Source: Pseudomonas azerbaijanoccidentalis (GTDB lineage Bacteria; Pseudomonadota; Gammaproteobacteria; Pseudomonadales; Pseudomonadaceae). From it: 40,436 nt of DNA. The notes beneath the pieces are model-generated. The model was not told the origin of the DNA, did not search any database, and saw only the letters and a list, made by a program, of their open reading frames with translations. Below, piece by piece: positions 7,965 to 15,255 of this stretch. Both the position numbers and the translations under genes were made by a program. The stretch's first letter is position 1, and every line of letters begins with the position of its first letter. The stretch covers positions 1 through 40,436 of the forward strand of contig NZ_JAHSTU010000015.1 of assembly GCF_019145495.1 (NCBI RefSeq). The letters are read 5' to 3'.

Positions 7965-10283
7965 TTAATTCATCCAGCCTTTGACCCAATCCATCACCGA
8001 CTCTGCTGGGTTTTCACCACCACAGGCGGCGCCGGGAGGCGGTTCGCTGCCGCGAATATACGGCATCTGCACGGCACCCGGGCAACCGGCATCAGAACCT
8101 TGTCCGGTACGCGAATCGACCCAGGCCTGAACGATATTGTCCGGCTGCGGCATGTCCAGGGGAAGTGGATCGGCCTTGCGCATGAAACTGGTCCAGACCT
8201 GCAACGCGCCGGTGGCGCCGGTGAACGGCGTCTTGCCGTTGTCATCGCGCCCCAACCAGACCACCGCCAGCAAATCCTGGCTGAAGCCGGCAAACCAGCT
8301 GTCTCGGGAGTCGTTACTGGTCCCTGTCTTGCCCGCGAGGGTCAAGGTTTTTGGTAACACGTTGTAAACCGAACTGCCGGTACCTTCACGCATCACCCGC
8401 TGCATGGCGCTCTGAATCAGGTAAATCGAAGCCGGGTCGAAACGCTGCTGGATCTGGAACGGGTAACGCTTGAGCGGTTCGCCCTCCGCCGTCAGTACGC
8501 TGCGAATCCCGCGCATTGGCGTATTGAAGCCACCGTTGGCGAGGGTCTGGTACATGGTTGCGACTTCGATCGGGGTCATGCCGCCCGCGCCCAGCAACAT
8601 CGACGGGAAGGCCGGGAATTCGCGGGTCACCCCGAGGCGACCGAGTGTCTTGAGTACATTCGGTACACCTACCGCCAGGCCAAGGCGCGCGGTCGACAGG
8701 TTATAGGAATGCGCCAGGCCCTGATAAAGGAAGACCGTGCCATGGGACCGACGATCATAGTTCTGCGGTTTCCAGACCTGACCGTCCGCACCTTTAACCG
8801 AGAAAGATTCGTCTGACAGCCAACTGGTCAACGTGTACTGGCTCGGTTTCTCAAGCGCTGTCAGATAAACCGCAGGCTTGATCAAGGAACCGATAGGGCG
8901 CACCGCATCCAGAGCGCGGTTGAACCCGGCAAAACTGGCCTGGCGACTGCCGATCATGGCTTGAACCTCACCGGTTTCCGGGTTGGTCACGACCATGGCC
9001 GCCTCGACATCATCAGACCCTTTACGCCCGGAGAGACGCTTGAAGGTATCGTTGACCGACGCTTCGGCTTTCATCTGCAGGATCGGGTCAAAACTGGTGA
9101 AGATTCGCAGACCTTCTTCGGTCAAGTCTTCGTCGCGATAGTCTTCACGCAGTTGACGTTTGACCAGGTCAAGGAAGCCTGGGAACGAGCTGTCCGCCAA
9201 TTTGCCTCGGGTTGTCACGCCTAACGGCATTTTCTTTGCCGCAGCGACCTGCTCCGCGGTGGCAACGCCCTGTTGCTCAAGCACATCGAGCACCAGATTG
9301 CGCCGCTCAAGTGCTCGCTCAGGATTGCGCCGCGGGTTGTAATAAGACGGCCCCTTGACCATGCCCACCAGCATCGCCACCTGATGCAGTTTCAATTCGG
9401 ATAATGGCTGCCCGAAGAAGAACTGGCTGGCCAGACCGAAGCCATGCACCGCCCGTTGACCATCCTGACCGACGAACACTTCATTGAGGTAAGCCTCAAG
9501 AATCTCTCGCTTGTCGTAATGCAGTTCAAGCAACATCGCCATCATGGCTTCGGTGAGCTTACGGCTCAGGCTGCGCTCGCTGGTCAGGTAGAAGTTCTTG
9601 ACCAGTTGTTGCGTCAGCGTACTGCCGCCCTGGGTCATTTTGCCGCCGGAGGTGTTGACGTAGACGGCTCGCGCAATCGACTTGGGCGATACGCCCCAGT
9701 GGCTGTAGAAATCCCGGTCTTCCACGGCGATCAGCGTTTCCAGCAAATACGGCGGCACCTGATCGATCTTGATCAAAATGCGGTCTTCGAGGTTCTTCGG
9801 ATAAATCCCGCCGATCAACAACGGCTCCAGGCGCACCACCGATAGCTTCGAACCGTTCGTCGCCGAGAGTTCGGCAACATAGTCGCCGGAGAAGCGCACG
9901 CGCACCGGCTGCGCTTGCTCCATGCCTTCATAGAACTGGAAACCACGGGTATTCAAGTCGACAGTATTGCCGTTGACTGCCGCCGCGCCGGGGCCATTGC
10001 TCACACTTTCACGGCGATAGCCCAAGGCATCGAGCTCGGTGAGAAAGTCATCCCGGCTCAACTTTTGTCCGACGAACAGTTCGAGCGGACGCGCGTATAC
10101 CTTCGCCGGAATTGTCCAGCGCTTGCCGGAAAACTTCTCTTGCACAATGGCATCGAGGTAAACGGCGAATCCAGCCAGCACTACCAGGCCGACCAGACTG
10201 AGTTTAAGGGCCCAGCCCAGCCAAGGCCGCAAGCCTCGGGAAGGTGGTTTTTTGGGGGTGCGGGGGGTTCGGGTACGAGTCAT
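7965..10283 (-). CDS. mrcB: Penicillin-binding protein 1B, bifunctional peptidoglycan synthase
   Basis: A 772-residue class A PBP that polymerises lipid II and cross-links the glycan strands. Order: basic cytoplasmic tail, membrane anchor (about 25-45), UB2H regulatory domain (about 65-150), glycosyltransferase family 51 domain with catalytic Glu188 in EDRDFYSHWG and GGSTLTQQLVKNF (219-231), transpeptidase domain with SLIK (Ser466, Lys469), SYN (526-528) and KTGT (652-655). All catalytic motifs are intact. The UB2H domain is the docking site for the activator in E. coli, matching the lipoprotein gene that follows. A TATAAT lies only ten bases before the ATG. Confidence 0.97.
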   Translation of the reverse strand: MTRTRTPRTPKKPPSRGLRPWLGWALKLSLVGLVVLAGFAVYLDAIVQEKFSGKRWTIPAKVYARPLELFVGQKLSRDDFLTELDALGYRRESVSNGPGAAAVNGNTVDLNTRGFQFYEGMEQAQPVRVRFSGDYVAELSATNGSKLSVVRLEPLLIGGIYPKNLEDRILIKIDQVPPYLLETLIAVEDRDFYSHWGVSPKSIARAVYVNTSGGKMTQGGSTLTQQLVKNFYLTSERSLSRKLTEAMMAMLLELHYDKREILEAYLNEVFVGQDGQRAVHGFGLASQFFFGQPLSELKLHQVAMLVGMVKGPSYYNPRRNPERALERRNLVLDVLEQQGVATAEQVAAAKKMPLGVTTRGKLADSSFPGFLDLVKRQLREDYRDEDLTEEGLRIFTSFDPILQMKAEASVNDTFKRLSGRKGSDDVEAAMVVTNPETGEVQAMIGSRQASFAGFNRALDAVRPIGSLIKPAVYLTALEKPSQYTLTSWLSDESFSVKGADGQVWKPQNYDRRSHGTVFLYQGLAHSYNLSTARLGLAVGVPNVLKTLGRLGVTREFPAFPSMLLGAGGMTPIEVATMYQTLANGGFNTPMRGIRSVLTAEGEPLKRYPFQIQQRFDPASIYLIQSAMQRVMREGTGSSVYNVLPKTLTLAGKTGTSNDSRDSWFAGFSQDLLAVVWLGRDDNGKTPFTGATGALQVWTSFMRKADPLPLDMPQPDNIVQAWVDSRTGQGSDAGCPGAVQMPYIRGSEPPPGAACGGENPAESVMDWVKGWMN

Positions 10284-10292
10284 GGCGGCGGA

Positions 10293-10298
10293 TTATAC
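10293..10298 (-). promoter_or_regulatory. TATAAT minus-10 box almost abutting the mrcB start codon
   Basis: The minus strand reads GTGCGTATAATCCGCCGCCATG, a perfect TATAAT nine bases before the ATG. The expected transcription start would fall at or next to the start codon and no Shine-Dalgarno is visible. The minus-35 match is poor. Confidence 0.4.
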
Positions 10299-10333
10299 GC
10301 ACTTTATTCATACTCAACAGGAGCCCTCCGAGT

Positions 10334-10361
10334 TTGCGTTAGGCTGGCTAGACGCCATAAT
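10334..10361 (+). promoter_or_regulatory. Sigma-70 promoter of the phosphotransferase/ATPase fusion gene
   Basis: TTGCGT (10334-10339) and CATAAT (10356-10361) are separated by 16 bases, about 38 bases before the GTG start. It is divergent from mrcB. Confidence 0.5.
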
Positions 10362-10398
10362 GACGGCCTGAATTTTTCCAGTCTCTGAAGGATCGCCT

Positions 10399-11955
10399 GT
10401 GAGCCAGTCCCTGATTGCCGCCCTGCAAAACCCGGCCCTCTTCCCGCATCCCGTAGCCGGGTTCCAGCTCATCGAGACCCACATTTCCTGGGTACTGCTG
10501 ACTGGCGAGTTTGCTTATAAAGTGAAGAAACCGGTGAACTTCGGCTTCCTCGACTTTACAACCCTCGACGCTCGCAAGCATTTCTGCGGCGAAGAACTGC
10601 GCCTGAACCAGCGCCTGACCGACGATCTTTATCTCGAAGTGCTGCCTGTTACCGGCAGTGTCGAAGCGCCTCAACTGGGTGGTGACGGCCCGGCCATCGA
10701 ATACGTTCTGAAAATGCGCCAGTTCCCACAGTCCGGCCTGCTCAGCACCCTGCAAGCCAATGGTGAACTGACGACCGCACACATCGATGAAATGGCGGCT
10801 CAGATTGCCCGCTTCCACATCAACGCCCCGAAAGTCCCGGCCGACCATGAAGCCGGCACCCCGGACAGCGTGATGGCCCCTGTGCGTCAGAACTTCGAGC
10901 AGATCCTGCCGTTCCTCAGTGACAAGGCCGACCTTCAGCAACTCGACGCCCTGCAAGCCTGGGCTGAAAGCAGCTTCGAACGCCTCAAGCCATTGCTCGC
11001 CAAGCGCAAGGCCGACGGCTTCATCCGTGAATGCCATGGCGACATTCATTTGGGCAATGCCACGGTGATCGATGGCAAGGTCGTGATTTTCGACTGCATC
11101 GAATTCAACGAACCCTTCCGCTTCACCGATGTGTACGCCGACACCGGCTTCCTCGCCATGGACCTGGAAGACCGTGGTCTGAAGTGCCTGGCACGTCGTT
11201 TCATCAGCCAATACCTTGAGCTGACTGGCGACTATCAAGGCCTGGAACTGCTGAACTTCTATAAAGCCTACCGCGCACTGGTGCGCGCCAAGGTCGCACT
11301 GTTCAGCATGCCGGCCGATGCCACACCTGTACAACGCGCCACCAGCCTGCGCCAATACCGCAACTATGCAAACCTGGCCGAAAGCTACAGCACCATCCCT
11401 TCGCGTTTCATGGCCATCACCAACGGCGTCTCCGCGGTTGGCAAAAGCCATGTGGCCATGCGTCTGGTGGAAGCACTGGGGGCCATTCGTCTTCGCTCCG
11501 ACGTAGAACGCAAACGCCTGTTCGGTGAACAGACTGTCGCGAACGACGTGCAGGCCGGCATCTACAGCAGCGATGCCAGCACCGCTACCTACAAGCGCCT
11601 GCATGAAATTGCAGCGGTGATTTTGCACGCCGGTTTCCCGGTGGTGATCGACGCGACTTACCTCAAGCGCGAGCAGCGCGACAACGCCGCCAAAGTTGCG
11701 GAAGCGACCGGCGCGCCGTTCCTGATTCTTGAGTGCAACGCCCCTCAAGCGGTCATTGAGAGCTGGCTGCAACAGCGTCAGGCAGACAAAACCGATCCGT
11801 CCGACGCCACGCTGGAAGTCATCGCGGCTCAGCAAGCCAGCCGCGAAGCCCTGACCCCTGCCGAAATCCTCTGCAGCAAACGCGTGCAAACCAATGAAAG
11901 CGGGACTCTGGACACCGTGGTGGAGCAAATTCGCCAACGCCTGCCCGGCCTGTAA
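10399..11955 (+). CDS. Bifunctional aminoglycoside phosphotransferase-like / AAA family ATP-binding protein
   Basis: A 518-residue fusion. Residues about 1-320 resemble the APH/choline kinase fold with the catalytic-loop motif CHGDIHLGN (His213, Asp215, Asn220) and a metal-binding IFDCIEF segment. Residues about 335-518 form a P-loop kinase domain with Walker A GVSAVGKS (343-350) and a DVERKRL segment as in zeta-toxin/gluconate kinase-like AAA_33 proteins. The family occurs next to mrcB in pseudomonads as I recall, but its substrate is unknown. Start is GTG 10399 with AAGGAT upstream. Nothing suggests drug resistance; the APH fold is used for many small molecules. Confidence 0.85.
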   Translation: MSQSLIAALQNPALFPHPVAGFQLIETHISWVLLTGEFAYKVKKPVNFGFLDFTTLDARKHFCGEELRLNQRLTDDLYLEVLPVTGSVEAPQLGGDGPAIEYVLKMRQFPQSGLLSTLQANGELTTAHIDEMAAQIARFHINAPKVPADHEAGTPDSVMAPVRQNFEQILPFLSDKADLQQLDALQAWAESSFERLKPLLAKRKADGFIRECHGDIHLGNATVIDGKVVIFDCIEFNEPFRFTDVYADTGFLAMDLEDRGLKCLARRFISQYLELTGDYQGLELLNFYKAYRALVRAKVALFSMPADATPVQRATSLRQYRNYANLAESYSTIPSRFMAITNGVSAVGKSHVAMRLVEALGAIRLRSDVERKRLFGEQTVANDVQAGIYSSDASTATYKRLHEIAAVILHAGFPVVIDATYLKREQRDNAAKVAEATGAPFLILECNAPQAVIESWLQQRQADKTDPSDATLEVIAAQQASREALTPAEILCSKRVQTNESGTLDTVVEQIRQRLPGL

Positions 11956-11965
11956 GAAACTATTT

Positions 11966-11997
11966 CAGTCGTGAAGCCTTCACCCGCTTCACGACTG
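11966..11997 (+). terminator. 12-bp perfect hairpin after the APH/AAA gene
   Basis: CAGTCGTGAAGC and GCTTCACGACTG are exact complements around an eight-base loop, ten bases after the stop codon. No T-run follows, so it may be a weak terminator or an mRNA 3' stabiliser. Confidence 0.5.
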
Positions 11998-12046
11998 TCA
12001 AATAGTGGCACTATACTGGCGTCATAAAACCAACAGGTGATGCGAC

Positions 12047-12391
12047 ATGAGCCAGCCGAAACTTCTCGACACCCCGCTTTATGCTTTGCTGCACAAAGAC
12101 GACATCACAGGTTTCAATAACGAACGACCAAAGGAAGGATCGATCGACATGGTCGGAGGCGACTTCCGGGGCTTGGACCTGCGCGAGTTGAACGCTGACG
12201 GTATCGACTTTACTGATGCCTACTTCCGGTCTGCCGATTTGCGCGGCATTGATTTTCGCAAGGCAATGCTTGAAGGCGCGAGCCTGGCCCATGCGCAGAT
12301 TTCCGGTGCCTACTTTCCAGCGGAACTCAGTGCCGACGAGATTCTGATGTCGATGAACTTCGGAACTCGACTGCGCTACCGCACACGCTAG
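12047..12391 (+). CDS. Pentapeptide repeat-containing protein
   Basis: 114 residues. From about residue 38 to 92 the chain shows tandem five-residue steps with Leu/Phe at the centre and Ala/Asp two before it (GDFRG LDLRE LNADG IDFTD AYFRS ADLRG IDFRK AMLEG ASLAH AQISG), enough for two to three coils of a right-handed quadrilateral beta-helix. The N-terminal 35 residues (LLDTPLYALLHKDDITGFN) are not repetitive. The function is unknown; some pentapeptide proteins mimic DNA or bind gyrase, but this one is short. A weak ribosome-binding site, GGTGATG, precedes the ATG. Confidence 0.85.
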   Translation: MSQPKLLDTPLYALLHKDDITGFNNERPKEGSIDMVGGDFRGLDLRELNADGIDFTDAYFRSADLRGIDFRKAMLEGASLAHAQISGAYFPAELSADEILMSMNFGTRLRYRTR

Positions 12392-12634
12392 ACACGTGCG
12401 TAAATTGACAAGTCCGGCGCCCCCGCTTTGCGCTGGACTCGAGCCTGTTTCCCTCTAAATCCCGCCTACTTGCAAACAAACCCTGCCCGATTTGCAGATT
12501 TTCCCGACAGCCGCCAATCGCCGCTCTTAGAAGCTTTTGCGTCGAAAACGACCAAACAATCACGCTTTTCCTACTGATGGCTACACTCCTCTGAAGCTTG
12601 CCCACGCACCATTCGGCCATCGCAAGGAGGCTTG
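12392..12634 (+). other. Intergenic region with one terminator-like hairpin
   Basis: GTCCGGCGC (12412-12420) and GCGCTGGAC (12430-12438) form a nine-base stem (one G-U pair) after the pentapeptide gene, without a T-tract. Beyond it no gene or clear promoter is visible; AAGGAGG at 12624-12630 is the ribosome-binding site of the next gene. Confidence 0.45.
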
Positions 12635-12907
12635 ATGAATGATGAACTGCAACACCTGAAAAATCTTGGCAAGACGTCGGCGCAGTGGCTGCATGCCGTG
12701 GGCATCCACAGCGCCTCGGACTTGCGTCGCCTGGGGGCGGTGGATGCTTATCGGGCCGTGCGCACGCGCGGATTTCGGGCGTCCAAGGTGTTGTTGTATG
12801 CGATAGAAGGCGCCCTGATGGACGTGCACTGGAACGACATTCCTGCCGAGCGTAAAGAGGCCCTGAATAAACAGCTGGAAGCCATCTCGTCGCGCCACAA
12901 GAATTGA
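12635..12907 (+). CDS. TfoX/Sxy C-terminal domain protein
   Basis: A 90-residue helical protein matching the stand-alone TfoX C-terminal domain: LKNLGKTSAQWLHAVGI, then a helix-hairpin-helix-like SASDLRRLGAVDAYRAVR, then LLYAIEGALMDVHWNDIP and a final helix. In full TfoX proteins this domain accompanies competence regulation; single-domain forms have no known role. ATG 12635 follows a strong AAGGAGG closely (4 bases); a TTG one codon earlier is less likely. It stands alone, upstream of prrF. Confidence 0.85.
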   Translation: MNDELQHLKNLGKTSAQWLHAVGIHSASDLRRLGAVDAYRAVRTRGFRASKVLLYAIEGALMDVHWNDIPAERKEALNKQLEAISSRHKN

Positions 12908-13017
12908 AACAGTGCCCCTTTCATCCTGGCGCACTAAAAACGACAGACCAATATTCAATGATTACAGCGAGTTATCGATAGGGTGCGACACGAATCAGGC
13001 AAACGGTAAATCAGCTG

Positions 13018-13049
13018 TTGACTTGGTAATGAGAATCGCTATGATTATC
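13018..13049 (+). promoter_or_regulatory. Promoter of the PrrF sRNA with overlapping Fur box
   Basis: TTGACT (13018-13023) and TATGAT (13040-13045) are 16 bases apart. The spacer and minus-10 contain two overlapping 19-base Fur-box registers: 13025-13043 (about 14 of 19 matches to GATAATGATAATCATTATC) and 13031-13049 (about 13 of 19). Fur bound here would block RNA polymerase, giving expression under iron starvation. Confidence 0.85.
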
Positions 13050-13051
13050 AC

Positions 13052-13165
13052 AACTGGTCGCGAGACTGGTCGATATTCTGGAAAGCCCTTGGTTCGGACT
13101 CTCAGATTATCTCCTCATCAGGCTAATCACGGTTATTTGACCCGGCTCTTGCCGGGTCTTTTTTT
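13052..13165 (+). ncRNA. prrF: PrrF iron-responsive small RNA
   Basis: About 114 nt. It begins AACTGGTCGCGAG and contains the PrrF core from about 13099 to 13132 (CTCAGATTATCTCC, CATCAGGCTAATCACGG), which pairs with mRNAs for iron-rich proteins such as sodB and sdh in Pseudomonas. It ends in a terminator GACCCGGC-TCTT-GCCGGGTC plus seven T (13139-13165). Only one copy is present here, unlike the tandem prrF1-prrF2 of P. aeruginosa; other pseudomonads carry the second copy elsewhere. The position next to a heme-uptake gene matches the P. aeruginosa neighbourhood (phu locus). The start base is inferred from the promoter. Confidence 0.92.
13139..13165 (+). terminator. PrrF Rho-independent terminator
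   Basis: An eight-base GC-rich stem with a TCTT loop, followed by seven T. The hmuT gene on the other strand stops 26 bases to the right; on that strand the hairpin lacks a T-tract. Confidence 0.9.
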
Positions 13166-13190
13166 GCCTGTGGAAAACTCCTTCGAGCAG

Positions 13191-14063
13191 CTATTGGCTC
13201 CCGGCCTCCGGATAAAAACTGTCAGACAGTTTTTTCAGACTGTCAGGTAGCCGCGGCCCCAATCCCCCTACGAGCAACGTCGGATCGAGTTCAATGACCC
13301 GCCCCTCCCTGGCTGCACGAGTGGACGCCAGAATCGGATTCTCCTTGAACAGCGCGGCCCGCGCCGCGTCGCCGCTCAACGCCCTGTCGGCAAACACCAG
13401 CACATCAGGATCGAGGCTCACCAGCGATTCGTTCGAAAAGGGTTTGTAGCCGGTGTGGGTCGCCAAATTATGGCCACCGGCCCGTTGCAACAGCCAATCG
13501 GCGGCGGTGTCCTTGCCCGCAATCAGCGGTTTTCCGCCAGCATGACCGAGCAACAACAGGACACCCGGCGATGGTTGGGTCAGTTGTGCGCGGGTAACCC
13601 GGATCTTCTGCTGCTCAAGCGCCTGTTGATAAGTGGCCATTAACTGCGTTGCCCGGTCTTCGGCGCCAAGCAACTTACCGAGGTGCTGAAGGTTGCCCTG
13701 CAACGTGGGCACGTCCGCTTGCGCCGAGAACAATTCGACCCGCACGCCTGCGCTGCGTATCTGCGAAAGCACGGGTGGCGGCCCCATTTCTTCGGTGCCG
13801 ACCAATATCTGCGGGCGCAAACTCAGCACGCCCTCAGCAGAAAGCTGCCGCTGATAGCCGATGCTGGGCAACGCCTTGAGGGATTCAGGATGCTGGCTGG
13901 TGGTATCGACCCCCACCAGTTTTGACTCGCCGCCCAACGCACTGACCCACTCGGAGAGCGCACCACCGGCACTGACCCACCGCTGCGGTAATTCGGCGGC
14001 GGTTGCATGATGGCTAACGAAGAGTCCGACACAGAGCGCAGCAACACGGGTACTCAGGCGCAT
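13191..14063 (-). CDS. hmuT: Hemin ABC transporter substrate-binding protein (PhuT/HmuT type)
   Basis: 290 residues with a signal peptide (MRLSTRVAALCVGLFVSHHATA, cleavage about 22/23) and a periplasmic-binding-protein class III fold as in PhuT/HmuT: SAGGALSEWVSALGGESKLVGVDTTS at the N-lobe, ALPSIGYQRQLSAEGVLSLRPQIL, and GHNLATHTGYKPFSNESLVSLDPDVLVF at the C-lobe. The tyrosine in SIGYQRQ is the probable heme ligand. It should carry heme from the outer-membrane receptor to an ABC permease. No permease (HmuU) or ATPase (HmuV) gene adjoins it: prrF lies downstream and the divergent Rieske gene upstream. A Fur box overlaps its promoter. Confidence 0.9.
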   Translation of the reverse strand: MRLSTRVAALCVGLFVSHHATAAELPQRWVSAGGALSEWVSALGGESKLVGVDTTSQHPESLKALPSIGYQRQLSAEGVLSLRPQILVGTEEMGPPPVLSQIRSAGVRVELFSAQADVPTLQGNLQHLGKLLGAEDRATQLMATYQQALEQQKIRVTRAQLTQPSPGVLLLLGHAGGKPLIAGKDTAADWLLQRAGGHNLATHTGYKPFSNESLVSLDPDVLVFADRALSGDAARAALFKENPILASTRAAREGRVIELDPTLLVGGLGPRLPDSLKKLSDSFYPEAGSQ

Positions 14064-14156
14064 AAACAGCTTCCTTTAGGGGTTTCCCGGGCATCGAGTC
14101 GACAAGCCAAGTATCCTGCACATCTGGCGATCGCTCTCGATTGGGCAAGGCACCAT

Positions 14157-14184
14157 TTGATAATCACTCGCATTTTCACGTCAA
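14157..14184 (-). promoter_or_regulatory. hmuT promoter with Fur box, shared with the divergent Rieske gene
   Basis: On the minus strand TTGACG (14184-14179) and TATCAA (14162-14157) are 16 bases apart. A Fur-like 19-mer with arms GATAAT and CATTTTC lies between them at 14159-14177 (about 13 of 19 matches). The predicted hmuT leader is about 87 bases. The Rieske start codon is 43 bases to the right. Confidence 0.65.
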
Positions 14185-14227
14185 GTACAAACACATCCGG
14201 TCACCCTTGCGGGACCCGAGGACCATC

Positions 14228-14545
14228 ATGAAATTTCTGTGTACCGGCATCGAACTGGCCGATGCCAGTAGCCGCGGCTTCGAGATCGATGGCCAGAAAC
14301 TCTTCGCCGTGCGCCGGGGCGGCCAGGCTTACGTATACATCAATCGGTGTCCGCACCGGGGTGTCGGGCTGGAGTGGACCCCGAATCAGTTTCTCGACCC
14401 CAGCAACAGCCTGATCCAGTGCGCCACCCACGGCGCCCTGTTTCTGATCGAGGATGGCGAATGTGTATCCGGCCCCTGCGCGGGCCAATCGCTGACCCGC
14501 GTTGCCTGCCGTGAAGACGATCAAGGGATCTGGATTAGCCTCTAA
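14228..14545 (+). CDS. Rieske [2Fe-2S] ferredoxin-like protein
   Basis: A 105-residue single-domain Rieske protein. The cluster ligands are complete: CPHRG (Cys41, His43) and CATHG (Cys65, His68), spacing C-x-H-x21-C-x2-H. Such small soluble Rieske proteins act as electron carriers, for example to oxygenases or nitrite-reductase-like enzymes; no partner gene is adjacent. I start at ATG 14228 (MKFLCTGIEL) with GAGG upstream; the longer frame would run through the hmuT promoter. Its stop overlaps the convergent sfsA stop by four bases. The Fur box just upstream may control it as well. Confidence 0.9.
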   Translation: MKFLCTGIELADASSRGFEIDGQKLFAVRRGGQAYVYINRCPHRGVGLEWTPNQFLDPSNSLIQCATHGALFLIEDGECVSGPCAGQSLTRVACREDDQGIWISL

Positions 14546-15255
14546 TCGCCCAACAGCACGTCCAGCCGCCGATCCACCACCATTTCCTCATGGGTCAAGC
14601 TCACGCCATAGGCCAGCACTTCTACGCCGCTGGCAACCGCCTCACGCAAGGCTGCGGCGTACGCCGAGTCGATTTCAACGGCTGGACGCACGGCTTCAAT
14701 GCCCGTCAGGTTCACGCAGTACAACTGCACCGCACGAATCCCGTCCCGGGCCAGATGCGCCAATTCACGCAAATGCTTGGCACCGCGCTGGGTTACTGCA
14801 TCGGGAAACGCTGCGACCGGCGTGCCTTCATAACCCAGGGTGACGCTTTTGACTTCCACATAAGCCGGCCCTTGCGGGTAGTCGAGGCGAAAATCGATCC
14901 GGCTCTTTTCCTGACCGTAAGCCACTTCGCGCTTGAGTTCGGTAAAGCCGTTCAGCTCAGTGATGACACTGGCGCGCAACGCTTCTTCGATCAAACCGTT
15001 AGCCCGAGCAGTGTTCACGCAGAAATGCCGCCCGTGCGGCGTTTCGCCGATTTCCCAGGTGCCCGGCAACTTGCGCTTGGGGTCATTGGAACGGCTGAAC
15101 CAGACCTGCCCACCCTCGACCTGGCAATTGAGCATCGAGCCGGTGTTAGGGCAATGAATGGTCAGCAACTCGCCGCTAACGGTTTCGATGTCGGCGAGAA
15201 AACGCTTGTATCGACGGATTAGGCGGCCTTCTTCGAGGGGAGGATGAAATCGCAT
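14542..15255 (-). CDS. sfsA: SfsA, DNA/RNA nuclease / sugar fermentation stimulation protein homolog
   Basis: 237 residues spanning the whole SfsA family: N-terminal OB-like part (RRYKRFLADIE, CPNTGSM) and C-terminal nuclease-like core (SRIDFRLDY, AYVEVKSVTL, PDAVTQRGAKHLREL). D and E-V-K in the core are the expected metal and catalytic residues. It was first described as stimulating maltose gene expression in E. coli; nuclease activity is proposed from structure. Its ATG shares a base with the TGA of the upstream aminotransferase, so the two form an operon. Confidence 0.95.
   Translation of the reverse strand: MRFHPPLEEGRLIRRYKRFLADIETVSGELLTIHCPNTGSMLNCQVEGGQVWFSRSNDPKRKLPGTWEIGETPHGRHFCVNTARANGLIEEALRASVITELNGFTELKREVAYGQEKSRIDFRLDYPQGPAYVEVKSVTLGYEGTPVAAFPDAVTQRGAKHLRELAHLARDGIRAVQLYCVNLTGIEAVRPAVEIDSAYAAALREAVASGVEVLAYGVSLTHEEMVVDRRLDVLLGD

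Noticed and set aside
10990..11130. Antibiotic-resistance reading of the APH-like domain
   Set aside because: The HGD-x4-N catalytic loop is shared by many small-molecule kinases; fusion to a P-loop kinase and the housekeeping position argue against a resistance gene.
10348..11937. Minus-strand open frame of 529 codons opposite the APH/AAA gene
   Set aside because: Antisense of a gene with intact kinase motifs; no signal for initiation.
14141..14227. Longer N-terminus for the Rieske protein
   Set aside because: The extra codons overlay the hmuT promoter and Fur box and lack a ribosome-binding site; ATG 14228 has one.
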